The notes below the pieces were generated by a model. That model did no database searches. It saw only the letters and a program-made list of their open reading frames with translations, and was not told where the DNA came from. A DNA stretch of 7,520 nt from Clostridia bacterium (lineage in GTDB: Bacteria; Bacillota; Clostridia; Oscillospirales; CAG-272), in NCBI GenBank assembly GCA_017556845.1, contig JAFYMA010000178.1:1-7520 (forward strand), read 5' to 3'. Every line of letters begins with the position of its first letter. The first letter of the stretch is position 1. The translations under genes and the position numbers were made by a program. Shown here in pieces: positions 1 through 5,746 of this stretch.

Positions 1-55
1 AACTCCGGACACCTTGATTAAAAGTCAAGTGCTCTACCTTCTGAGCTAATGGATC
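1..55 (-). tRNA. tRNA-Lys (anticodon UUU), 3' part outside the window
   Basis: Read on the minus strand from position 55, the sequence has a 7-nt acceptor half (GATCCAT), T8-A9, a D-stem starting GCTC, and an anticodon arm CTTGA / CTTTTAA / TCAAG. The 7-nt loop puts the anticodon UUU at 22-20, which reads lysine codons. The variable region and the first half of the T-arm (CGGAG, then TT) run to position 1, where the window cuts the gene. The T-loop, the 3' acceptor strand and any CCA end are not visible. The direction is divergent from the aromatic operon to the right. Confidence 0.95.
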
Positions 56-79
56 ATATGAGTGTTTGCAACAGATGAT

Positions 80-108
80 ATATTATCACAAATCGCGTTA
101 TTTGTCAA
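80..108 (-). promoter_or_regulatory. Promoter of the tRNA-Lys gene
   Basis: On the minus strand there is a perfect -35 box TTGACA (108-103). It is followed either by TAATAT (85-80) at 17-nt spacing or by GATAAT (87-82) at 15-nt spacing. Transcription would start around 73-75, about 18 nt before the mature 5' end of the tRNA at 55, a normal distance for a tRNA leader. The -10 choice is uncertain. Confidence 0.6.
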
Positions 109-132
109 CCCCTTTTTCAGAAAAAGTATAAT
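102..132 (+). promoter_or_regulatory. Candidate sigma-A promoter 1 of the aro-pheA operon
   Basis: TTGTCA (102-107, 5/6 match) and a perfect TATAAT (127-132) are separated by 19 nt, which is longer than the ideal 17. The -35 overlaps the -35 of the divergent tRNA promoter because TTGTCAA reads as TTGACAA on the other strand. A transcript from here would carry a long leader of about 125 nt before the leader peptide. Confidence 0.35.
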
Positions 133-198
133 TTTTTTTAGTTTTTTCACGTTTGCACGAAAAAAATTCAAAGTTTACTAAATCAACTAAAAATGTTC

Positions 199-227
199 TT
201 ATTTTTTAACAAGTCGTGTGATAAAAT
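199..227 (+). promoter_or_regulatory. Candidate extended -10 promoter 2 of the aro-pheA operon
   Basis: TAAAAT (222-227, 5/6) is preceded by a TG dinucleotide at 219-220 with one base between, which is an extended -10 element. The -35 position (199-204, TTATTT) is poor. A start near 234 would leave about 30 nt before the leader-peptide ATG, with its ribosome site included, a compact arrangement typical of attenuators. The choice between this and the promoter at 102-132 needs transcript mapping. Confidence 0.4.
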
Positions 228-263
228 CCTTGATGTTAATTAGAACAAGGCAAGGTTAAATAT

Positions 264-347
264 ATGTCACGTTTTGTATTTACAGCTTCATATTTTTACT
301 ATTACTTTAACTTTTTTACCGTAAGTAATAGATTTTTGTGCTGCTGA
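264..347 (+). CDS. Phe/Tyr-rich leader peptide of the aro-pheA attenuator
   Basis: This is a 27-codon ORF, ATG at 264 to TGA at 345-347, preceded by GCAAGG (250-255) with 8 nt spacing. Eleven of the 27 residues are aromatic: seven Phe, all TTT, and four Tyr. Residues 10-18 read YFYYYFNFF, eight aromatic residues out of nine. No other amino acid is enriched. The ORF ends inside the 5' arm of the antiterminator (338-347) and lies upstream of a terminator and the genes for DAHP synthase and PheA. This is the logic of enterobacterial pheL-type leaders: ribosome stalling at starved Phe/Tyr codons lets the downstream genes be transcribed. The peptide itself probably has no function after synthesis. 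The ORF is short, so the evidence is its composition plus its placement. Confidence 0.8.
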   Translation: MSRFVFTASYFYYYFNFFTVSNRFLCC

Positions 348-387
348 CAGATCGAAAACGGATATAAAATACGTATTTTGGCGGCAC
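338..387 (+). promoter_or_regulatory. Antiterminator stem of the aro-pheA attenuator
   Basis: GTGCTGC (338-344) pairs with GCGGCAC (381-387), seven pairs with one G-U, and can extend with 345-380, 346-379 and 347-378. The 3' arm is the same segment that forms the 5' arm of the terminator (382-387), so the two structures exclude each other. A ribosome stalled in the Phe/Tyr run (291-317) leaves 338-347 free and the antiterminator can form. A ribosome reaching the TGA at 345 covers that arm and the terminator wins. The pairings were derived by hand from the sequence. Confidence 0.7.
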
Positions 388-405
388 TGAGGGTGTCGTT
401 TTTTT
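380..405 (+). terminator. Rho-independent attenuator terminator before DAHP synthase
   Basis: CGGCAC (382-387) pairs with GTGTCG (393-398), including one G-U, around a 5-nt loop (TGAGG). A run of seven T (399-405) follows. The stem can gain two more G-U pairs at its base. It sits 35 nt before the DAHP synthase start and after the stop of the leader peptide, so it must be read through for the operon to be expressed. The stem is moderate in strength, which suits a regulated terminator. Confidence 0.75.
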
Positions 406-439
406 GTTGATATAAGCTTTATTCATACAGGAAGGAACG

Positions 440-1447
440 GTGACGGCAATGATTGCTGTAATAAAAAAAGGTACGACTCAAGAGCAAATGGACGTGCTTG
501 TGCAATGGCTTGCAACGCAAAATATTGAGGTGCATATTTCACAAGGACACAATTATACGGTTTTGGGACTTATCGGCGATACGACGCACGTTGATATGGA
601 TCTTATCGAAAGCCTTGATATCGTCGAAAGCGTTAAAAAGGTAAGTGAGCCGTTTAAGCAGTGCAGTAAAAAATTTCATCCCGACGATACGGTGGTAGAT
701 GTCAACGGTATGAAGATAGGCGGCGGTCATTTTCAGCTTATAGCAGGTCCTTGCTCCGTTGAGTCAAAGGATCAGATAATATCCGTTGCCGAAAGCGTAA
801 AGGCATCAGGCGCGGGCATTCTCCGCGGCGGTGCTTTCAAGCCGCGTACTTCACCGTACGATTTTCAGGGCTTGAAGTCCGTCGGACTCGATCTTCTGCT
901 TGAAGCAAAGCGCGCAACGGGTATGCCGATCGTAACGGAAATAATGAATACAGAGCATCTTCCGCTTTTTGAGCAGGTCGATATAATACAGGTCGGTGCG
1001 CGTAATATGCAGAACTTCGAGCTTCTGAAGGCGCTCGGCCACACTAACAAGCCGATACTTCTCAAGCGCGGGCTTGCAAACACGATGAAGGAGCTGTTGA
1101 TGAGCGCAGAGTATATTATGGCGTCGGGCAATCCGAATATCATCCTTTGCGAAAGAGGTATAAGAACGTACGAAACGTATACGCGTAATACGCTCGATCT
1201 TTCAGCCGTGCCAATGCTCAAGGAACTTTCACACCTTCCTGTCGTAGTCGATCCAAGTCACGCGACGGGAAGCTCAAAGCTCGTAAAGCCAATGGCTTTG
1301 GCGGCAGCCGCTGCGGGTGCTGACGGCCTTATGATAGAGGTCCACAACGATCCGTTGCACGCATGGTGTGACGGTGCTCAGTCGCTCACGCCCGAGCAGT
1401 TTGCAGACGTTGCCGAAAAGGTTCGCAAGATAAGAGAAATTCTGTAA
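440..1447 (+). CDS. aroF: 3-deoxy-7-phosphoheptulonate (DAHP) synthase with N-terminal regulatory domain
   Basis: Condenses phosphoenolpyruvate and erythrose 4-phosphate, the first step of aromatic amino acid synthesis, in the cytosol. It is a type I-beta enzyme like that of Thermotoga maritima. Residues about 1-75 form the ferredoxin-like regulatory domain (MIAVIKKGTT start), and residues about 95-335 form the TIM barrel. Visible motifs are IAGPCSVES (101-109), GGAFKPRTSP (130-139), LLKRG (207-211), LCERGIRT (236-243) and VDPSH (270-274). The likely metal ligands are C105, H274, E300 and D311. The 335-residue length is normal for the family. Start choice: GTG at 440 lies 7 nt after AGGA (429-432). 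ATG at 449 (332 aa) matches where the Thermotoga protein begins but is 13 nt from the SD. In the Thermotoga family the N-terminal domain binds Tyr/Phe for feedback; here that is inferred. The gene is first in the attenuated operon, 14 nt before pheA. The symbol follows common usage for this class (also aroA or aroG). Confidence 0.95.
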   Translation: MTAMIAVIKKGTTQEQMDVLVQWLATQNIEVHISQGHNYTVLGLIGDTTHVDMDLIESLDIVESVKKVSEPFKQCSKKFHPDDTVVDVNGMKIGGGHFQLIAGPCSVESKDQIISVAESVKASGAGILRGGAFKPRTSPYDFQGLKSVGLDLLLEAKRATGMPIVTEIMNTEHLPLFEQVDIIQVGARNMQNFELLKALGHTNKPILLKRGLANTMKELLMSAEYIMASGNPNIILCERGIRTYETYTRNTLDLSAVPMLKELSHLPVVVDPSHATGSSKLVKPMALAAAAAGADGLMIEVHNDPLHAWCDGAQSLTPEQFADVAEKVRKIREIL

Positions 1448-1461
1448 TAGAGGTGAAGACG

Positions 1462-2604
1462 ATGGATATCAAGGAGCTAAGAGAACAGATAGACGGAATA
1501 GACGCAAAGCTCGTAGAGCTTTTTGCTCAGCGAATGGACGTGGCAAAAAAGGTTGCCGAATATAAGAAGGCAAACGGCCTGCCGGTGCTTGATGCTTCAC
1601 GCGAAAGAGAAAAGCTTGCGGACGTAAGCAAAATGAGCGATGATGAAATACGTGATTATACGAGAGTTCTGTATTCGCTCATATTTGAGCTGAGCCGTTC
1701 GTATCAAGGAAGAATGATGGATAAAACGAGCGTTCTTTATAACGATATAAAAAACGCAATAGACAATACAGAAAAGCTTTTTCCCAAGTCGGCAATGATC
1801 GCGTGCCAGGGAACTGACGGAGCGTATTCACAGATAGCCTGCGATAAGATATTCCGCGATCCGCAGATAATGTTTTATTCTTCGTTTGAGCACGTTTTTA
1901 CCGCAATCGAAAAGGGAATGTGCAAATACGGTATTCTGCCGATAGAAAACAGTACGGCAGGCTCTGTAAACAAGGTCTACGATCTTATGATAAACCGCAA
2001 TTTTCATATTGTTCGCAGTACACGCATAAAGATCGACCACAGTATGCTTGCAAAGCCCGGCGTTCGTCTTTCCGATATAAAAGAGGTATTTTCGCAAGAG
2101 CAGGCAATAGCACAGTGCTCGGAGTTTCTTAAGTCTATGCCCGGCGTCAAGGTAACACCGTGTGAAAATACTGCGATCGCCGCCGAAATGGTCGCAAAAA
2201 GCGAAAGAAATGACATAGCGGCAATATCATCACGGTACTGCGCAGGTATTTACGGCTTGAACAGTCTTGCCCACAGCATCCAGGATGCAGGCAACAATCA
2301 CACCCGCTTTATATGTATATCAAAAGATCTTGAAATATACCCCGGAGCAGATAAGACGTCTGTAATGATGGTCCTGTCTCATAAGCCGGGCGCACTTTAC
2401 AGAGTTCTTGCAAGATTCTATTCACTTGGTATAAACCTCATAAAGCTTGAAAGCCGTCCCATCCCCGAAAGAGATTTTGAATTTATGTTCTATTTTGATC
2501 TTGAAACGTCGGTATATTCAGAGGAATACGCTCGCCTTATGTGCGAGCTTGACGGTATGTGCGAGGACTTCAAATATCTCGGAAGCTATTCTGAGGTAAT
2601 ATGA
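1462..2604 (+). CDS. pheA: Bifunctional chorismate mutase / prephenate dehydratase (P-protein)
   Basis: Converts chorismate to prephenate and then to phenylpyruvate, the Phe branch. Three domains are visible. The AroQ chorismate mutase domain spans about residues 1-85, with R7, R24, K35, D44, R47 and E48 lining up with E. coli R11, R28, K39, D48, R51 and E52, and Q82 probably standing for Q88. The prephenate dehydratase domain spans about 110-290, with CQGTDGAYS (115-123), GILPIENSTAGSV (157-169) and the NHTRF motif (279-283). The C-terminal ACT domain spans about 299-375, with GALYRVL (310-316) and ESRP (330-333), the Phe-binding motifs. The start is ATG 1462, giving 380 aa, because AGAGGTG (1449-1455) is its Shine-Dalgarno sequence at 6 nt spacing; the in-frame GTG at 1453 lies inside that SD and is not used. 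It follows the DAHP synthase gene directly in one operon. All key residues looked for are present. Confidence 0.96.
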   Translation: MDIKELREQIDGIDAKLVELFAQRMDVAKKVAEYKKANGLPVLDASREREKLADVSKMSDDEIRDYTRVLYSLIFELSRSYQGRMMDKTSVLYNDIKNAIDNTEKLFPKSAMIACQGTDGAYSQIACDKIFRDPQIMFYSSFEHVFTAIEKGMCKYGILPIENSTAGSVNKVYDLMINRNFHIVRSTRIKIDHSMLAKPGVRLSDIKEVFSQEQAIAQCSEFLKSMPGVKVTPCENTAIAAEMVAKSERNDIAAISSRYCAGIYGLNSLAHSIQDAGNNHTRFICISKDLEIYPGADKTSVMMVLSHKPGALYRVLARFYSLGINLIKLESRPIPERDFEFMFYFDLETSVYSEEYARLMCELDGMCEDFKYLGSYSEVI

Positions 2605-2607
2605 CGT

Positions 2608-3168
2608 TCAGCGGTGCTTTTCGGGCACAGTGAAAAGATATACGCAAAAAATCAGTAACGTAAGGTTTGACGACGTTTTGAAAAACAGATAGATACTAAG
2701 CTGCCAAACGATAAACAGAGCGGCGTATGATACGTATGAGCATACTCTGTCTGCTGTATACGGATTTAAAAAGCACGAAAGAGCAGATCTTAATGCTTTT
2801 CCTCCGTCAAGCTCTGATATCGGAAGTGCGTTCAGCAATGCATAAGATGCATTGTGATATCCGAATGCGGTTTTGTAAAAAATACAGAGCATAACCGCAT
2901 TTGCAAATATTCCGCCGAGATAAACGCATATGTCCGACGTATACGATGAAGAAGAATTGATCTGCATATCTCCTCCGCACAGACCTATATAAAAGCCCCT
3001 GGGACTGATATTGCACATTTTCACTGCCAATAAATGCCCAAGCTCGTGTATTGCGGCACTGCATATCATAAAAAACGAATCTTTGGTCGGATAACAGATA
3101 ATAAAAAGAGTAAGCGCCATAACCGATATGACGCTTACTTTTATTTTCCTTGATAAATAAATATACAA
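2608..3168 (-). CDS. Small M50 (site-2 protease family) membrane metalloprotease, SpoIVFB-like
   Basis: An intramembrane zinc protease by family. Residue numbers here count from the upstream TTG at 3186: HELGH (47-51, two His zinc ligands and the catalytic Glu) lies in a hydrophobic segment, GGIFAN (91-96) corresponds to the conserved GxxxN region, and NALPISELDGG (119-129) supplies the third ligand D127. Hydrophobic stretches near 17-31, 36-56, 84-105, 150-170 and 173-188 suggest five to six membrane segments, with no PDZ or CBS domain. Start: a TTG at 3168 has AAAGGA (3182-3177) 8 nt upstream, overlapping the stop of the ligase gene, which suggests translational coupling. A TTG at 3186 and an ATG at 3120 are alternatives. 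It is last in the minus-strand cluster and ends 3 nt from the convergent pheA stop. The family includes SpoIVFB, which cleaves pro-sigma-K; whether this protein does is unknown. Confidence 0.85.
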   Translation of the reverse strand: MYIYLSRKIKVSVISVMALTLFIICYPTKDSFFMICSAAIHELGHLLAVKMCNISPRGFYIGLCGGDMQINSSSSYTSDICVYLGGIFANAVMLCIFYKTAFGYHNASYALLNALPISELDGGKALRSALSCFLNPYTADRVCSYVSYAALFIVWQLSIYLFFKTSSNLTLLIFCVYLFTVPEKHR

Positions 3169-3173
3169 CAGTA

Positions 3174-4136
3174 TTATCCTTTGCAAACGAGAAGAGCAAT
3201 GTCGGATGCTGAAATATTATGAAACGCCCCGTGTGATGAAACGATGCTCAAAACCTCGTCAATATCGTATTTTGCACCCGTAAGAGCGCGCGTAAGCTCT
3301 GTAATATCGCCGCTGTAAAAGAAATCTCCCGTGAATGAAATATTCTTTATCTGACCGTGATATACGTCAATGCCGCAACAGACGCTTCCGCCGTCAAAGC
3401 GCTTTTTGCTTAATACTTCAAAGCGGGGATTTACGCCGTAAATAAAGTCCCATGATGAAAGCTGTGCTTCGATCGGGGATATTTTATCCTTATCATCCTG
3501 AGCGTTTATGCATCCGTCCGTTTCAACGCACGACCACAGCAATTCCTTGAAATCGTTATAAGACATTTGCTCACGCGTAAGCGATGAAATGTTTTTCACT
3601 CTCGACCGTACGCTTTTTACACCCTTTGACTGAAGCTTTCCGCCCGGAGTCATAAGCGCTTTTTCCATACGGTCAAAATCTACGTCGAACAGAATTGACC
3701 CATGATGCAAAAGACCGTGATCGGTGTCCATTCGTGCGTTTCCGCATATTTTATATCCGTCGGCAAGAAGATCGTTTCTGCCCGAGTAAGATACGTTTTT
3801 TACTCCGAGAGACGATATTGCGTTTGCAATGTCGTCACTGCATTCGGCAAATGAGATGTCAGAGCCCTTTTTGTTTGGGTAAAATTTCGTATACATTACT
3901 CCGCCGAGATCGGCGTAAACGGTTCCGCCGCCCGTTTTTCTTCGGCTGACGGTTATTTCGTTTTCCTTCGCATATTGAAGGTCTACCTCTGAATAGATGT
4001 CCTGATATCTGCCGGAAATGAGTGACGGCGTCGTCCTCCATATCATATAAAACGGCTCGTTCAGTACGGTCGTATAGTATTCCTCTGCCGCGAGATTGAA
4101 AAATATGCTGTCTGAGTTTGTTTCTATCTTTATCAT
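3174..4136 (-). CDS. lplA: Lipoate-protein ligase A
   Basis: Activates lipoate with ATP and attaches it to a lysine of lipoyl domains (glycine cleavage H protein or 2-oxoacid dehydrogenase E2). The start is ATG 4136, giving 320 aa: AAAGGA (4149-4144) lies 7 nt upstream, and homologues begin near MIKIETNSDS. Residues about 1-215 form the biotin/lipoate ligase fold, with SRRKTGGGTVY (64-74, lipoyl-AMP loop), SGRNDLLADG (118-127) and YKICGNA (128-134). K129 is the conserved lysine, and a Cys stands where Ser is common (KISGNA). Residues about 225-320 match the LplA C-terminal domain, including FTGDFF (268-273), so this is a full-length ligase. The ATG overlaps the alr stop by four bases (ATGA, 4136-4133), indicating coupled translation. 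It implies lipoate scavenging; which protein is lipoylated cannot be seen here. Confidence 0.93.
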   Translation of the reverse strand: MIKIETNSDSIFFNLAAEEYYTTVLNEPFYMIWRTTPSLISGRYQDIYSEVDLQYAKENEITVSRRKTGGGTVYADLGGVMYTKFYPNKKGSDISFAECSDDIANAISSLGVKNVSYSGRNDLLADGYKICGNARMDTDHGLLHHGSILFDVDFDRMEKALMTPGGKLQSKGVKSVRSRVKNISSLTREQMSYNDFKELLWSCVETDGCINAQDDKDKISPIEAQLSSWDFIYGVNPRFEVLSKKRFDGGSVCCGIDVYHGQIKNISFTGDFFYSGDITELTRALTGAKYDIDEVLSIVSSHGAFHNISASDIALLVCKG

Positions 4137-5212
4137 ATTATTATCCTTTGCACTCTTTTTCCTACCATACATAAAGCCTCGTACGGTATAGTTCCGATGT
4201 GACGGGCATATTTTTCAACATCTCCGAATATTACCGCAACGTCGCCCGTTTTCGGTTTTTCATTCATATCTGTTATATCGACCATAAGGTGATCCATACA
4301 TACTCTGCCTACGACCGTGCATTCGTGTCCGTTGATCGTTACCGTTCCTGACGAAAAGGCTCTCGGTACACCGTCGCCGTATCCGCAGGCAACCGTGGCT
4401 ATCGTGCACTCCTCTTGTGCTGTGTATGTACCGCCGTAGGAAATACTTTCACCCTTGCGGACCGTATGCACGTGTACGACCGTTGAGCATAATTTCATAA
4501 CGGGCAAAAGTCCGCTTTGTCTTACCTCGTCAGACGGTGAAACTCCGTAAAGAGAAATTCCGCAGCGTGCAAAATCAAAAAGGGAATCGGGCATACTGAT
4601 TATCGCACCCGTGTTTGCACAGTGATATAAGTATTTATCTCCGAACTGTTCTTTGATGCTTATAAAGCGAGAAAGCTGTTCGTTTGCCGATGATTTATTG
4701 TATTCGTCGGATGCTGCAAAGTGGGTAAATATTCCCTCAACTGAAAAAGCGTTATTTGATAATACATTCTTTATCGACTGTATATCGCCGTACGGAAAGC
4801 CAATGCGGTTCATTCCCGTATCTATTTTTATATGAACGCGGAGCTTTTTGCCGTCGGGGACCGTATTCAAAAGCTGTGATGCGTATTCGGTTGAATAGAC
4901 CGTTTGTATAAAGTTGTTTTCAAGCAGATATTCTGCATCCTGCGCCGGCGTGTAGCTCAATATAAGAACGTCTGCATCTGTATATTGCCGCACCTGAAGT
5001 GCTTCCTGCAATGATGAAACTGCAAAAAAGTCAGCACCTGCCTTGCAAAGAGCGTTTACACATTCGATCCCGTGACCGTAGCAGTCTGCCTTGACTACAC
5101 ACATCATACGGCAGCTTTCAGGCAATGATGATCTTATAAGCTTATAATTATGCTGTAACGCACCTGTGTCAATCAGTGAGTACGTTTTGGGTCTGCATGT
5201 CATTGTTTGCAT
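4133..5212 (-). CDS. alr: Alanine racemase (PLP-dependent)
   Basis: Interconverts L- and D-alanine, supplying D-Ala for peptidoglycan. Numbering from the upstream ATG at 5230: VVKADCYGHG (45-54) carries the PLP lysine K47, GMNRIGF (139-145) is present, ISYGGTY (263-269) carries the catalytic Tyr265, and GYGDGVPR (283-290) and CMDHLMVD (311-318) are the conserved C-terminal beta-domain motifs. The fold is an N-terminal TIM barrel (about 15-240) plus a beta domain, with normal length. Start is uncertain: ATG at 5230 has no SD and overlaps the preceding gene by 62 nt; ATG at 5212 has a weak GGGA about 8 nt upstream and is used here (359 aa); ATG at 5203 fits homologues equally well. All of them overlap the end of the lipoprotein gene, so translation is probably coupled. 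Alr next to a LolA-like lipoprotein recalls the gerS-alr2 pair of Clostridioides difficile. Confidence 0.95.
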   Translation of the reverse strand: MQTMTCRPKTYSLIDTGALQHNYKLIRSSLPESCRMMCVVKADCYGHGIECVNALCKAGADFFAVSSLQEALQVRQYTDADVLILSYTPAQDAEYLLENNFIQTVYSTEYASQLLNTVPDGKKLRVHIKIDTGMNRIGFPYGDIQSIKNVLSNNAFSVEGIFTHFAASDEYNKSSANEQLSRFISIKEQFGDKYLYHCANTGAIISMPDSLFDFARCGISLYGVSPSDEVRQSGLLPVMKLCSTVVHVHTVRKGESISYGGTYTAQEECTIATVACGYGDGVPRAFSSGTVTINGHECTVVGRVCMDHLMVDITDMNEKPKTGDVAVIFGDVEKYARHIGTIPYEALCMVGKRVQRIII

Positions 5213-5717
5213 TTTTGATTTCCCATTCATTTACGGTTATTGTTGTTTTGTCTGTTTTAAACATAAGAGGGAGCTTCGTTTTGCTGTCAAAATATATGTC
5301 ACATTCTCCGTTTGTGAGCAAAACGGCACTCTTACCGTTTAGCGAGCTTTTGACGAGCGAATATTCGCTGTTTCCGCTTATTATGCTTTTCCAACGGAAA
5401 ACGCCGCTTGATACGTTTGAGGAAAGCTCTTCCGAATCAAGCTCGATGCTCATATCGTTGTATATAAGAAAGCTGTCGTCGCCTTCAAAGCTGTAACCCA
5501 TTCCCCATAGCATAGCAGGCTCTGCAAAAACTATATTGAGCGAGCCGTCCTGCTGTAAAACTATGCGCACCGTGTAATCCGTTCCGTCCTCACTTACTGT
5601 GACGTTTGCACTGTAAGGCGTGCGAAGGGTCTTAAGATAATCGTCGGGCTGAATAGCCTCTGCACACGAGCAAAGCACGAAAAAGGTACATAAGATCAGT
5701 ATAATAAATTTTTTCAT
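5169..5717 (-). CDS. LolA-like lipoprotein, possible GerS-type spore germination/cortex factor
   Basis: A 182-residue secreted lipoprotein. Residues 1-17 are a signal peptide (KK, then a hydrophobic run) ending in a lipobox LCSC, with the lipidated cysteine at C18. The mature part has alternating short beta-like strands (about 36-64, 74-93, 130-166) without obvious catalytic residues, resembling the LolA-like fold (seen by eye only). ATG 5717 has AAAGGAG (5733-5727) 9 nt upstream. It is the first gene of the cluster and overlaps the start of alr. In C. difficile the lipoprotein GerS, which works with the amidase CwlD in cortex modification, is encoded in front of alr2; this is recalled knowledge, and the assignment here rests on gene order, size, lipobox and the sigma-E-like promoter, not on an alignment. 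It could instead be an unrelated cell-surface lipoprotein. The coding call is firm; the GerS identity is tentative. Confidence 0.6.
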   Translation of the reverse strand: MKKFIILILCTFFVLCSCAEAIQPDDYLKTLRTPYSANVTVSEDGTDYTVRIVLQQDGSLNIVFAEPAMLWGMGYSFEGDDSFLIYNDMSIELDSEELSSNVSSGVFRWKSIISGNSEYSLVKSSLNGKSAVLLTNGECDIYFDSKTKLPLMFKTDKTTITVNEWEIKNANNDMQTQNVLTD

Positions 5718-5746
5718 AAGCTGCTTCTCCTTTACATTTATGATAA

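Noticed and set aside
112..132. CTTTTT-CAG-AAAAAG followed by a T run, resembling a terminator
   Set aside because: The stem is almost only A-T with a 3-nt loop, and no plus-strand gene ends upstream of it; a chance feature of AT-rich DNA is more likely.
56..263. T-box riboswitch in front of the aromatic operon
   Set aside because: No T-box sequence (UGGNACCGCG-like) precedes the terminator and no Stem I features are visible; the short Phe/Tyr-rich ORF explains the leader better.
865..1221. 118-residue minus-strand ORF
   Set aside because: Antisense shadow of the conserved DAHP synthase barrel; no family resemblance.
1453..1461. GTG at 1453 as the pheA start
   Set aside because: It lies inside AGAGGTG, the Shine-Dalgarno sequence for ATG 1462, and homologues begin at the MDIKELR equivalent.
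2807..3199. 130-residue minus-strand ORF
   Set aside because: It lies in another frame over the M50 gene, which has clear HELGH and LDGG motifs; this ORF has no recognisable domain or SD.
4137..4172. Upstream ATG at 4172 as the lplA start
   Set aside because: It would add 12 non-homologous residues and overlap alr by 40 nt; ATG 4136 has a well-spaced SD and the typical ATGA overlap.
5176..5496. 106-residue plus-strand ORF
   Set aside because: Antisense to the lipoprotein gene, Ser/Leu-rich as expected from reverse reading; no SD.
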